This document shows, one piece after another, positions 1 to 7,701 of a stretch of DNA of 64,000 nt. The stretch lies in assembly GCA_036259475.1 (NCBI GenBank), contig DATABS010000021.1, positions 1 through 64,000 on the forward strand. Reading direction: 5' to 3'. Position numbers and translations under genes: made by a program. Source of the stretch: ZC4RG17 sp036259475. GTDB lineage: Bacteria; Actinomycetota; Acidimicrobiia; Spongiisociales; ZC4RG35. The notes under the pieces are model-generated. The model was not told the origin of the DNA. It searched no databases and worked only from the letters and a program-made list of their open reading frames with translations. Numbering within the stretch: position 1 is the first letter of the stretch; every line of letters begins with the position of its first letter.

Positions 1-1544
1 TTTCCGGGGCCGTGCGGGCGCTGACCGACGTCACGTTCGACTGCCGTCCCGGAGAGATCCACGCTCTTGTCGGGGAGAACGGTTCGGGCAAGTCGACTCT
101 CCTGGGGATCGCCTCCGGCTTCGTCGAGCCCGATCGGGGCTCGGTCCGGATCGGAGGCCAACCCCTTCGGCGGGATTCGCCCGCCCAGGCCCGCAAGCTG
201 GGCCTGGCGATGGCCTATCAAGACGGCTCCTCGGTCGGAGCCGAGCCGGTCAAGAACAACTTCTACCTGGCGGCACCGCCCGAGCAGAGACCCCCGTACT
301 GGCGGAGAAAGAAATGGGCGCGGCGGCTCCTCGCCGAATACGACCTGGACGTCGAGCTGTTCCCTGACGTTCCGGCGGGTTTCCTCACCATGGCGGAGCG
401 CCAGCTCTTCGAGGTGGCCAAGGCCCTCGTCACCAACCCAAAGGTCCTCCTGCTCGACGAGCCGACCACGGCGCTGGGGCCCGACGAGGTCGAGGCGCTC
501 CACCGGACCATCGTCGCCTGCAAGGAGCGAGGGGTGGGAGTCGTGTACGTCAGTCACCGCCTCCCCGAGGTGCTCGAGGTCGCCGACCGGATCACCGTCC
601 TTCGGGACGGCTGGAACCAAGGCACCTTCGACGCCCGAGCGACGACGGAGGCGGAGCTGGTCGAACACATCGTGGGGCGCCCATTCGCGGCGGCCTTTCC
701 GCCGGCTGATCCTTCGTTCGACGAGGCGAGAGACGTGCTCGTCGTCGACGGGCTCCAGGGGCAGTCGTTTGGACCGGTCAGCTTCACCCTCCGCCGCGGC
801 GAGATCGTCGGTGTCGCCGGAGCCGAGGGCAACGGACAACAGCAGCTCTTCGACTGCCTCGCCGGGCGGACGCCGCCGCGGGCGGGTCGCGTCGTCTGTG
901 ACGGCAAGGAGCTGAGCCTGGTCTCGACCCACGAGCCGGTGGCGGCCGGAATGATGCTGCTGCCGGGCGATCGCAAGCAGGAAGCCCTGATGGGCGTGCT
1001 CGGGGTTCGCGTCAACGCCACCATCCAGTCGCTCGGCCGGTTCACGCGCTTCGGACTGTTACGCCGGGGCGCCGAGCGCAAGGCGGTGAGCGACCTCGTC
1101 GCGCGGCTCGAGATCCGGACCCCCTCCCTCGACCAGCCGGTCGAGTTCCTCTCGGGAGGAAACCAGCAGAAGGTGTCCGTGGCCCGGACCTTCCTCAAGG
1201 ATCCGTCGGTGATCCTGGCTTACGAGCCGACCCAGGGGGTCGACGTGGGGTCTCGCTTCGACATCTACGACGCGTTGCGGACGCGGAGCGATGCCGGGGC
1301 GGCGCTTCTCATCAAGTCGAGCGACCCGATCGAGCTGGCGGGTCTGTGCGATCGGGTGCTGGTCATCTCCCGGGGAACCATCGTCGAGGAGATCCCGGGT
1401 GACGAACTCGACGAGGTCCGCATCGTCGAGGCGATCGTCCGCGGTCCCGGGATGTCCAAGGCGGCTCGCTCACCGCTGGGTGCAGCCATGCCCAAGTCGT
1501 CCGGCAACGGGGCGCCGCGGGTGAGTGGCGGCGCAACGCGATGA
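1..1544 (+). CDS. CUT2/RbsA-type ABC importer ATPase, 5' end cut by window edge
   Basis: Duplicated ATP-binding subunit of a sugar- or nucleoside-type ABC importer (RbsA/MglA/YufO class). The reading frame is already open at the first bases; the residues before the first possible GTG (position 12) fit the usual family start, so the true start lies outside the window. The first half has Walker A GENGSGKST (about nt 79-105) and Walker B LLLDEPTTAL. The second half has the family's degenerate P-loop and a clear signature LSGGNQQKV (about nt 1150-1176). The second Walker B reads LAYEPTQGVD: the Asp before Glu is replaced by Tyr, so this site may be weak. The stop overlaps the next start (ATGA), implying translational coupling to the permease. 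The substrate is not deducible from the ATPase, and no periplasmic binding protein is in view. Confidence 0.92.
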   Translation, partial: SGAVRALTDVTFDCRPGEIHALVGENGSGKSTLLGIASGFVEPDRGSVRIGGQPLRRDSPAQARKLGLAMAYQDGSSVGAEPVKNNFYLAAPPEQRPPYWRRKKWARRLLAEYDLDVELFPDVPAGFLTMAERQLFEVAKALVTNPKVLLLDEPTTALGPDEVEALHRTIVACKERGVGVVYVSHRLPEVLEVADRITVLRDGWNQGTFDARATTEAELVEHIVGRPFAAAFPPADPSFDEARDVLVVDGLQGQSFGPVSFTLRRGEIVGVAGAEGNGQQQLFDCLAGRTPPRAGRVVCDGKELSLVSTHEPVAAGMMLLPGDRKQEALMGVLGVRVNATIQSLGRFTRFGLLRRGAERKAVSDLVARLEIRTPSLDQPVEFLSGGNQQKVSVARTFLKDPSVILAYEPTQGVDVGSRFDIYDALRTRSDAGAALLIKSSDPIELAGLCDRVLVISRGTIVEEIPGDELDEVRIVEAIVRGPGMSKAARSPLGAAMPKSSGNGAPRVSGGATR

Positions 1545-4009
1545 TCGAGCCGATCACCACCACGCGAGTCGACTCCGCCCGTCGGACGGTGCGCAAGGTG
1601 GTGCGCAACGCCCGGGACAAGGAGAAATGGCGCAAGGTCATCAGGTTCCGCCTGTGGATGCCGGTGGCGCTGCAGGTGCTGCTGATCGGCGCGGTCCTCC
1701 TCTACACGAACTCCCGCTTCGAAGGCTTCCTCAACCAGGCCAACATCTACAACATCCTGCTCCTGGCGATGCCCCTCGCCGTGGTCGCCATCGGCCAGAC
1801 CCACGCCATCCTCGTCGGCTATCTCGACCTCTCGGTGGGAGCCATGATCAGCTTCGGGGTGGTCGTCGCCTCGTTCCTCATCCGCACCGACGCCGGCCTG
1901 TCCCAGATCCTGATCGGCATCGCGGCAATCCTCGGCTGCGGCCTCCTCCTCGGACTCGTCAACGCCGGGCTGATCCGAGGGGTGAAGATCCCCTCGATCG
2001 TGGCGACTCTGGCAACCCTGAGCATCCTCGACGGAATCTCACTCACCCTCCGTCCCACGGCACAAGGGGCGATAAGCGCCGACCTCGTCTCCGTGCTGAC
2101 GACCACCATCGGTCCCATACCCGTCGCCTTCATCGTTCTCGTGATCGGAGCCGGGCTGCTCGACCTGTGGCTCCACTCGTCCGGCTCCGGCCTGGCGGTG
2201 CGGGCGGTCGGTTTCGACGAGCGGTCGGCCAAGCGCGGCGGCATCCGAACCAACTGGGTCCGGGTGCGCGCCCTGCTCCTGGCCGGCCTCCTCGCCGCCG
2301 TGGCCTCCTTCTTCGTGATAGCTCGATCCCCGATCGGCAACGCCTCGATCGGCTCGTCCTTCGCCCTCAACAGCATCACCGCCGCCGTGCTGGGGGGAGC
2401 GTCCCTGGCCGGGGGGCGGGCCACATTCATAGGAAGCACCGTGGCGTCGGTGCTGCTGGCCCTGATCCTCACCGTGTTGCCGTTCCTCGGGCTGACCTCC
2501 AGCGACGGCTCGATGATCATCGGCGTCCTCGTCCTCCTCGGCATCATCCTCTTCCAGGCAGGAGATCTGAAGGAGCTCGTCAAGCGGAACTTCCGGAGGG
2601 CACGGCGCATCGTCCTCGGGAGCCGGGTCGCCGACAAGGCGACATTGCCGGCGCTCTACCCGGAAGGCACCGACTTCAGCGTCAGGCCGAGCGGACGGAA
2701 GCTGATCCGGGGCGGCACGGTGCTCACCCTCGACCGCCAGGTCGGCGACTTCCTCTCCGCCGACGTCCTCATCGAAGACGACCGGATCCTCGAGATCCGG
2801 CCCGACGTGGCAGTCGACGGGGCGGAGGTGGTAGACGCGGCCGGAATGATCGTCATCCCGGGATTCGTCGACACCCACCGTCACATCTGGGAGGGGGTGC
2901 TGCGCAACATGGGCACCGACGTGCCGCTGGAGGGCCGGACCAGCTACATCACCTTCGTCCTTCACAAGCTGGCGCCGGCATTCCGGCCGGAGGACGCCTA
3001 CGTCGGCAACATGGTCTCCGCCCTGGGAGCGATCGACGCCGGCATCACCACGCTGCTCGACTGGTCCCACATCCAGGGTTCGCCCGCTCACACCGATGCC
3101 GTGGTCCAGGGCCTCAGGGACTCCGGGATACGGGCCGTGTTCGCCTATGGGTTCCCCTGGTGGGGGAAATGGGAGGAGCGGCAGCCGAGTTGGTTCGTCC
3201 GCGCCGCCACCGAGCATTTCTCCACCAACGACCAGATGATCACGCTCGCCCTGGCGGCACCCGGCCCCGAGTTCACCGACTTCGAGGTATCCCGCGACCA
3301 CTGGAAACTCGCCCGGGAAACCGGGGCCCGGATCACCACCCACGTCGGCGTGGGGAGCTACGGTCAGGACGGGAAGGTCCAGGAGATGGGAGAGGCCGGT
3401 CTGCTCGGTCCCGACACCACCTACATCCATTGCACCACCCTCAACGACACCGAAATCCAGATGATCGTTGACAGCGGCGGAACGGTGTCGATCGCCACAC
3501 CGGTCGAGATGATGATGGGACACGGGATGCCTCCCATTCAGAAGTTCCTCGACCGTGGCCTCCGTCCCAGCCTCAGCGTCGACGTCGAGACCAACGTGCC
3601 CTCGGACATGTTCAACCAGATGCGGTCGGTTCTGGGACTGCAAAGATCACTGGCATCCACCCAGGGAAAGGCGCCGGTTCCGATGCGGGAGGTGCTGGAG
3701 TGGGCGACCATCGAAGGGGCCAGAGCCAACGGCCTCGACCACAAGGTCGGCACGCTCACCCCCGGCAAGCAGGCCGACATCGTGCTCCTGCGGACCGACC
3801 GGCTCAACACCACCCCCCTGAACGATCCGGCCACCTCGGTGGTGGTGGGGATGGACACCGGCAACGTGGATACGGTCATCATCGCCGGCCGGGTGATGAA
3901 GCGTGGCGGCCGACTCCTCCACGTCGACTGGCCCACCCTGCGCCGCCTCCTGGACGACGCCCGCGACCACGTCGTGGAGAAATCCGGCTACCGACTCCCG
4001 AAGATCTAG
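1541..4009 (+). CDS. Fusion protein: RbsC-type ABC permease + metal-dependent amidohydrolase
   Basis: One uninterrupted 822-residue frame. Residues about 30-350 are a multi-spanning permease of the branched-chain/ribose/nucleoside class, with several hydrophobic helices and a GGASLAGG loop typical of RbsC-like permeases. Residues about 350-380 form a basic linker. Residues about 383-822 are an amidohydrolase of the cytosine/guanine/atrazine (SsnA/TrzN-like) group: LIRGGTVLTLD beta-sandwich start, metal-binding HxH in DTHRH (about 446/448), further ligand histidines in TTHVG (about 600) and IHCTT (about 629), and Asp in VDVET (about 682). The start overlaps the ATPase stop by 4 bases. No ATG or convincing internal ribosome site lies in the linker; a TTG at 2645 is the only weak candidate. 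I infer uptake of a nitrogenous ring compound coupled to cytoplasmic hydrolysis or deamination; the substrate is unknown. Confidence 0.9.
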   Translation: MIEPITTTRVDSARRTVRKVVRNARDKEKWRKVIRFRLWMPVALQVLLIGAVLLYTNSRFEGFLNQANIYNILLLAMPLAVVAIGQTHAILVGYLDLSVGAMISFGVVVASFLIRTDAGLSQILIGIAAILGCGLLLGLVNAGLIRGVKIPSIVATLATLSILDGISLTLRPTAQGAISADLVSVLTTTIGPIPVAFIVLVIGAGLLDLWLHSSGSGLAVRAVGFDERSAKRGGIRTNWVRVRALLLAGLLAAVASFFVIARSPIGNASIGSSFALNSITAAVLGGASLAGGRATFIGSTVASVLLALILTVLPFLGLTSSDGSMIIGVLVLLGIILFQAGDLKELVKRNFRRARRIVLGSRVADKATLPALYPEGTDFSVRPSGRKLIRGGTVLTLDRQVGDFLSADVLIEDDRILEIRPDVAVDGAEVVDAAGMIVIPGFVDTHRHIWEGVLRNMGTDVPLEGRTSYITFVLHKLAPAFRPEDAYVGNMVSALGAIDAGITTLLDWSHIQGSPAHTDAVVQGLRDSGIRAVFAYGFPWWGKWEERQPSWFVRAATEHFSTNDQMITLALAAPGPEFTDFEVSRDHWKLARETGARITTHVGVGSYGQDGKVQEMGEAGLLGPDTTYIHCTTLNDTEIQMIVDSGGTVSIATPVEMMMGHGMPPIQKFLDRGLRPSLSVDVETNVPSDMFNQMRSVLGLQRSLASTQGKAPVPMREVLEWATIEGARANGLDHKVGTLTPGKQADIVLLRTDRLNTTPLNDPATSVVVGMDTGNVDTVIIAGRVMKRGGRLLHVDWPTLRRLLDDARDHVVEKSGYRLPKI

Positions 4010-4066
4010 CTCGTCGCAAGAGGAACGGATCGGACCCCCGGGCACGATGATTATGTTGCGGCGCCG

Positions 4067-5251
4067 ATGAGACGTCTCTCAGCCAGCCAGGCCCGACGGG
4101 TCGCCATCACCGCCCAGGGATTGGCCGCTCCCCGACCGTCGGTGAAGCCCGACCTCGGTCATCTGCTGCGAACGGTGAGACGGGTCGGAGTCCTCCAGAT
4201 CGACTCGGTCAACGTTCTCGAGAGGGCTCATCACCTGACGCTCTTCTCCCGGCTCGGTCCCTACGACCAGGGCCTACTGTGGCGGGCGCTGGAGGAACAC
4301 CGACTTTTCGAGTACTGGGCGCGCATGGCCTCGTTCGCCCCGGTCGAAGATTTCCCCTTCTTCCGGCACCGGATGGACCGTTTCGCCGAAGGCAACTGGA
4401 ACCGGGTCCAGGAGCTTGACGACCGGGCCCCCGGCTACATCGAGTCGGTCTACCGACAGGTGGCCGAGCGGGGACCACTGACCGCCTCGGAGCTCGAAGA
4501 GCCGGGGGAGCGCAGCGGGCCGTGGTGGGGTTGGGCGGACGGCAAGATCGCCCTCGAGTACCTGTTGGCGGCCGGCCGGGTGCTCGTCGCCTACCGACGC
4601 AACTTCACCCGCTACTACGACATCGTCGAGCGTGTGATCCCGTCCCCATACCGCGACGGTGAGGCCCCCTCACCGGAGGCCGCCCAGCGAGCCCTCCTGC
4701 TCAAGGCCGCCACCGCGCTGGGTGTCGGTACGGCCCGCGACCTCATGGGCTATTACTCGATCAAGGGAGCGGAAGGGCGCCGGGCGCTGGCCGCTCTCCT
4801 CGAAGGCGGCTCCCTCGTCGAAGTCCAGGTCGAGGGATGGGCCGAGCCGGCCTACATGCCGACCGGCATCCCGGTCCCTCGCTCGATCGAGAGTCGCTCG
4901 CTCGTCAACCCGTTCGACCCGTACATGTGGAACCGGGATCGGATCGAGCGGCTCCACGGGTTCGAATACCGCATCGAGATCTACGTGCCGCAGCCCAAGC
5001 GGGTCTACGGCTATTTCGTCCTGCCGTTTCTCCTCGGCGACCACCTGGTGGCCCGGGTCGACCTCAAGGCCGACCGCCAGGGCGGCCGGCTGCGGGTCCC
5101 GGGGGCTTTCCTGGAGGCCGGCGCCGACTCCGTTCACGTCGCCGGGGAGTTGGCCATCGAGTTGCACGAGTTGGCCGGCTGGCTCGAACTCGACGAGATT
5201 TCCGTGGGGGACCGGGGCGAACTGGCTCCGGCGCTGCGTAAGGCCGTCTGA
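4067..5251 (+). CDS. Winged-helix DNA glycosylase of the YcaQ/AlkX (HTH_42) family
   Basis: A 394-residue protein matching the crosslink-repair DNA glycosylase family represented by Escherichia coli YcaQ, which unhooks interstrand crosslinks and removes bulky alkylated bases. The N-terminal winged-helix region holds the QxD catalytic motif (LQIDSVNV, about residues 44-51) followed by RAHHL, the family hallmark. The later core shows EYWARMAS and NPFDPYMWNRDR, also family-typical. Length agrees with the family (about 390-410). The gene stands alone between the ABC operon and a convergent arsM, 57 bases after the fusion gene. The ATG at 4067 follows a weakly purine-rich stretch and gives the normal N-terminus. 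Function is by family resemblance. Confidence 0.88.
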   Translation: MRRLSASQARRVAITAQGLAAPRPSVKPDLGHLLRTVRRVGVLQIDSVNVLERAHHLTLFSRLGPYDQGLLWRALEEHRLFEYWARMASFAPVEDFPFFRHRMDRFAEGNWNRVQELDDRAPGYIESVYRQVAERGPLTASELEEPGERSGPWWGWADGKIALEYLLAAGRVLVAYRRNFTRYYDIVERVIPSPYRDGEAPSPEAAQRALLLKAATALGVGTARDLMGYYSIKGAEGRRALAALLEGGSLVEVQVEGWAEPAYMPTGIPVPRSIESRSLVNPFDPYMWNRDRIERLHGFEYRIEIYVPQPKRVYGYFVLPFLLGDHLVARVDLKADRQGGRLRVPGAFLEAGADSVHVAGELAIELHELAGWLELDEISVGDRGELAPALRKAV

Positions 5252-5259
5252 CCCGGCCG

Positions 5260-6006
5260 TCAGGCGGGTTTGTGAGCCCGGATGATCACCGAGTCCATCC
5301 CGTCGGCCACCTGGTGGGTGGGTGTGAGCGTGATGTCGACGAAGCCGGCGGCGTCGAGGCCGTCTCGGTACTCCGAATACGACAGGGCGCCGGCGATGCA
5401 TCCCACCCAGTCGCCGCGCTCGGCCCGTTCCTCCGGGGAGAGGGCGTCGGCCGCCACGATGTCGGTGATGCCGATCCTGCCGCCCGGCCGCAGCACACGG
5501 AGGATCTCTGAGAAGACAGCCGCCTTGTCGGTCGACAGGTTGATCACGCAGTTGGAGATCACGGCGTCGACGGCGGCGTCGGCGAGTGGGATGTCCTCGA
5601 TATAGCCCTGGAGGAACTCGACGTTGGTCGCTCCGGCCTCTTCGGCGTTGTGCCGGGCCAATTCCAGCATCTCGTCGGTCATGTCCAGGCCGTAGGCGAA
5701 GCCGTCGGGACCGACCCTCTGGGCCGAGAGCAGCACGTCGATGCCCCCGCCGGAACCCAGATCCAGAACCGTTTCGCCGAGCGCCAGTTCCGCCACGGCC
5801 GTCGGGTTGCCGCATCCCAGGCTCGCCCCGGCGGCCGAGGCGGGGATGGATGACAGCTCCCCGGCGCTGTACGTACCACTGGTGAGATCGGCGATCTCCG
5901 TGGCCGGGGGAGAACAAGAACCTCCACCACAACACCCTTCCTGGCCTACGGCACTGGCGGCGTAACGCTGCCGAACCTGCTCACGTACCCGGGTCTGATC
6001 TGTCAT
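5260..6006 (-). CDS. arsM: Arsenite S-adenosylmethionine methyltransferase
   Basis: ArsM methylates trivalent arsenic to volatile or less toxic methylarsenicals in the cytoplasm. The 248-residue product has the Cys-rich N-terminal segment (Cys25, Cys26, Cys31), the SAM-binding motif LDLGSGGGID (about residue 90) and two later cysteines in SNCVINL and GCIAGAL that are the arsenic ligands of the family. The start ATG at 6006 has an AGGAGA ribosome site 7 bases upstream. A palindromic site overlapping a good promoter lies just upstream (separate entries), suggesting ArsR-type repression, yet no arsR, arsB or arsC gene is in the window. It converges on the DNA glycosylase gene with only 8 bases between stops. 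Confidence 0.95.
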   Translation of the reverse strand: MTDQTRVREQVRQRYAASAVGQEGCCGGGSCSPPATEIADLTSGTYSAGELSSIPASAAGASLGCGNPTAVAELALGETVLDLGSGGGIDVLLSAQRVGPDGFAYGLDMTDEMLELARHNAEEAGATNVEFLQGYIEDIPLADAAVDAVISNCVINLSTDKAAVFSEILRVLRPGGRIGITDIVAADALSPEERAERGDWVGCIAGALSYSEYRDGLDAAGFVDITLTPTHQVADGMDSVIIRAHKPA

Positions 6007-6045
6007 GACGGCTCTCCTATCGTTTCGATGAACGTCGATAGGACA

Positions 6046-6074
6046 ACCCTACACCTCATATAGACAGACGTCAA
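6046..6074 (-). promoter_or_regulatory. Predicted sigma-70-type promoter of arsM
   Basis: Reading the minus strand, a TTGACG box (6069-6074) is followed after 17 bases by TAGGGT (6046-6051). Spacing and the TTGAC core match a housekeeping promoter; the -10 box is only a moderate match. It sits about 40 bases before the arsM start codon. Confidence 0.6.
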
Positions 6075-6077
6075 TAT
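6058..6077. promoter_or_regulatory. Palindromic operator candidate (ArsR/SmtB-like) in the arsM promoter
   Basis: ATATAGAC (6058-6065) and GTCAATAT (6070-6077) form an 8-base inverted repeat with one mismatch around a 4-base spacer. The site covers the predicted -35 box and half of the spacer, where a repressor would block polymerase. AT-rich ends with GAC/GTC cores are reminiscent of ArsR-family operators. A second perfect inverted repeat, CCTATCG (6016-6022) with CGATAGG (6036-6042), overlaps the ribosome site in the transcript. Confidence 0.55.
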
Positions 6078-6103
6078 CAATATGGATCGCGGTCTGGATC
6101 GGT

Positions 6104-6637
6104 CTACGACGGGCGGGGAAGTCGGTAGAGCAAGGTGGTGGGGCCGTCGGGGGAGTCGGATGGGAGCACCCCGGCCCATACCCGTTGGAATCCGGCCTTC
6201 TCGAGAGAACGCCACGACGGCCGGTTGTCGGCTGCGACACCCACCACGACAGATGGAGCGTCGGGATAGCGGTCCCAGAGGGACCTGAGGTGGTCCCTGA
6301 TCATGCTCTCGCCCAGGCCCCGCCCCACGGCATCGGGTTCGCCAATGAGATAGTCGATACCGATGGCCTCGGCGGCGTCGGCGATCATGTTCAGGTCGGA
6401 CAGCCACTCGGGGTAGTCACCGATCCGGTAGTCCTGGATGAGCCCCACCGGCCGCGATCCTTCGAGGACGATCCAGAGGGCGGTCGGATCGTCGCCCTCG
6501 ATCGAGGGTCCGAAGTCTTCTTCGACGTCGTCGGGGTCGTGCTCGTTCCACTCCGTCCTGGTGACGTGCGGCTCGCCGAGCCACCTGGCGAGGAGATCGA
6601 GGTCGGTCCGGGTCATCCGCCGAATGTCGAGTTCCAT
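6104..6637 (-). CDS. GNAT acetyltransferase, AAC(6')-like
   Basis: About 177 residues resembling the aminoglycoside 6'-N-acetyltransferase/AacA4-type GNAT group (Acetyltransf_8). Seen: an N-terminal RRMTRTDLDLLARWL segment, the ordered EYxIGEPDxxGRGLG-type acetyl-CoA loop (IGEPDAVGRGLGESMI), and a C-terminal NRPSWRSLEKAGF block, the standard GNAT motif B. The frame stays open far upstream, but only because it is antisense to the oxidoreductase gene. The ATG at 6637, with GGGG 9 bases upstream, gives the family N-terminus. It is divergently oriented from the next gene with a 67-base shared upstream region. Substrate unknown; antibiotic modification is possible but unproven. Confidence 0.85.
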   Translation of the reverse strand: MELDIRRMTRTDLDLLARWLGEPHVTRTEWNEHDPDDVEEDFGPSIEGDDPTALWIVLEGSRPVGLIQDYRIGDYPEWLSDLNMIADAAEAIGIDYLIGEPDAVGRGLGESMIRDHLRSLWDRYPDAPSVVVGVAADNRPSWRSLEKAGFQRVWAGVLPSDSPDGPTTLLYRLPRPS

Positions 6638-6704
6638 CGGTGTCATCCCCGTCCTATCCGCCGACGTCAGGTATACAGGGAGCGTCGGTGTCCGGGGAGG
6701 ATAC

Positions 6705-7697
6705 GTGGGACGCAGGACCAATCTGGCGCTCGCGATACTGCTGATGGCAGCGGCCGCCACCGGGTTGGCCAGCCAAGCGATCGGTGTCGACTGGCCGGTC
6801 GACCTGGCGGTCCTCCACGGGATGGCGGCCCTGGCCGTCGTGCTCCTGGCCCCGTGGAAGAACGCCGTGATCCGTCGAGGCCTAGCCAAGAAGCGCCCGG
6901 GGCGGGGGGCGTCGCTGGCTCTGCTGACGCTGGTCGTGGTGACGCTGGCGTCGGGCCTGCTCCACTCCCACGGTGTCGTCACGGGCATCGGACCGCTCAC
7001 GACCATGCAGATCCACATCGGCGGGGCGATTCTCACCCTGGCTCTCGCCGTGGACCACTTCCGCCGCCACCCGGTCAAGCCTCGCCGGCTCGACGTCGAC
7101 CGACGGGCGTTCCTTCGTGGCTCCCTCCTCACGATCGCGGCGGCGGGGATGTGGCTGTCATGGGAGAAGGTGCTGGGACTGGTCGGAGCGCCCGGCCGGC
7201 AACGCCGCTTCACGGGCTCCCACGAGCGCGGGTCATATGACCCGGGCGGTTTCCCGGTGACCTCCTGGCTCGATGATGCGACCCCTTCCATCGACGAGTC
7301 GCAGTGGACGGTGGACGTCGGCGGCCGCCGCCTCACCCTGGCCGACCTCGAGTCGCTGCCCCAGGAGTCGTTCGCCGCCGTCATCGACTGCACCGGCGGC
7401 TGGTACTCCCAGCAGGACTGGAGCGGGGTGAGGCTCGACCGGCTGGTCGAGGGGACCGGCCGACGCAGCTTCGTCGCCTGGTCCCACACCGGCTACGCCC
7501 GGCGGTTTCCGATGACCGACCTCGGTGCTACCTGGCTCGTCACCCGCGTCGGCGGCAAGCACCTCAGCGCCGGACACGGTTATCCGGCTCGAATCGTGGC
7601 GCCCGGGCGGCGCGGGTTCTGGTGGGTGAAATGGGTAGTCCGCATCGAAACGTCGACTCTCCCGTGGTGGGTGCAGTCACCGTTTCCCCTGACCTGA
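6705..7697 (+). CDS. Polytopic heme-molybdenum oxidoreductase (sulfite-oxidase-like domain)
   Basis: About 330 residues. The first ~130 residues contain four hydrophobic helices with histidines placed like those of a diheme cytochrome b (VLHGMAAL, LLHSHG, QIHIGG, VDHFRRH). Next comes an internal twin-arginine-like motif DRRAFLRG before a fifth helix, then a molybdopterin domain of the sulfite oxidase/MsrP fold with the candidate Mo-ligand Cys in IDCTGGWY (about residue 227) and the typical end GFWWVKWV. The GTG at 6705 has GGGGAGG just upstream, so I chose it over earlier in-frame codons. Dual Sec/Tat insertion is inferred from the layout, as known for actinobacterial Rieske proteins. The catalytic substrate is unknown. 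Confidence 0.85.
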   Translation: MGRRTNLALAILLMAAAATGLASQAIGVDWPVDLAVLHGMAALAVVLLAPWKNAVIRRGLAKKRPGRGASLALLTLVVVTLASGLLHSHGVVTGIGPLTTMQIHIGGAILTLALAVDHFRRHPVKPRRLDVDRRAFLRGSLLTIAAAGMWLSWEKVLGLVGAPGRQRRFTGSHERGSYDPGGFPVTSWLDDATPSIDESQWTVDVGGRRLTLADLESLPQESFAAVIDCTGGWYSQQDWSGVRLDRLVEGTGRRSFVAWSHTGYARRFPMTDLGATWLVTRVGGKHLSAGHGYPARIVAPGRRGFWWVKWVVRIETSTLPWWVQSPFPLT

Positions 7698-7701
7698 TCC
7701 T

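Noticed and set aside
1525..3471. Long alternative plus-strand frame of 648 codons over the permease fusion
   Set aside because: Arg/Pro/His-rich with no domain; it is the out-of-frame image of the 1541-4009 gene in high-GC DNA.
2039..3643. 534-codon minus-strand frame
   Set aside because: Antisense image of the same gene; Gly/Asp/His-rich composition and no recognisable motifs.
6638..7489. Upstream extension of the GNAT frame on the minus strand
   Set aside because: Antisense to the heme-molybdenum gene; GNAT homology starts only at 6637, where a ribosome site exists.
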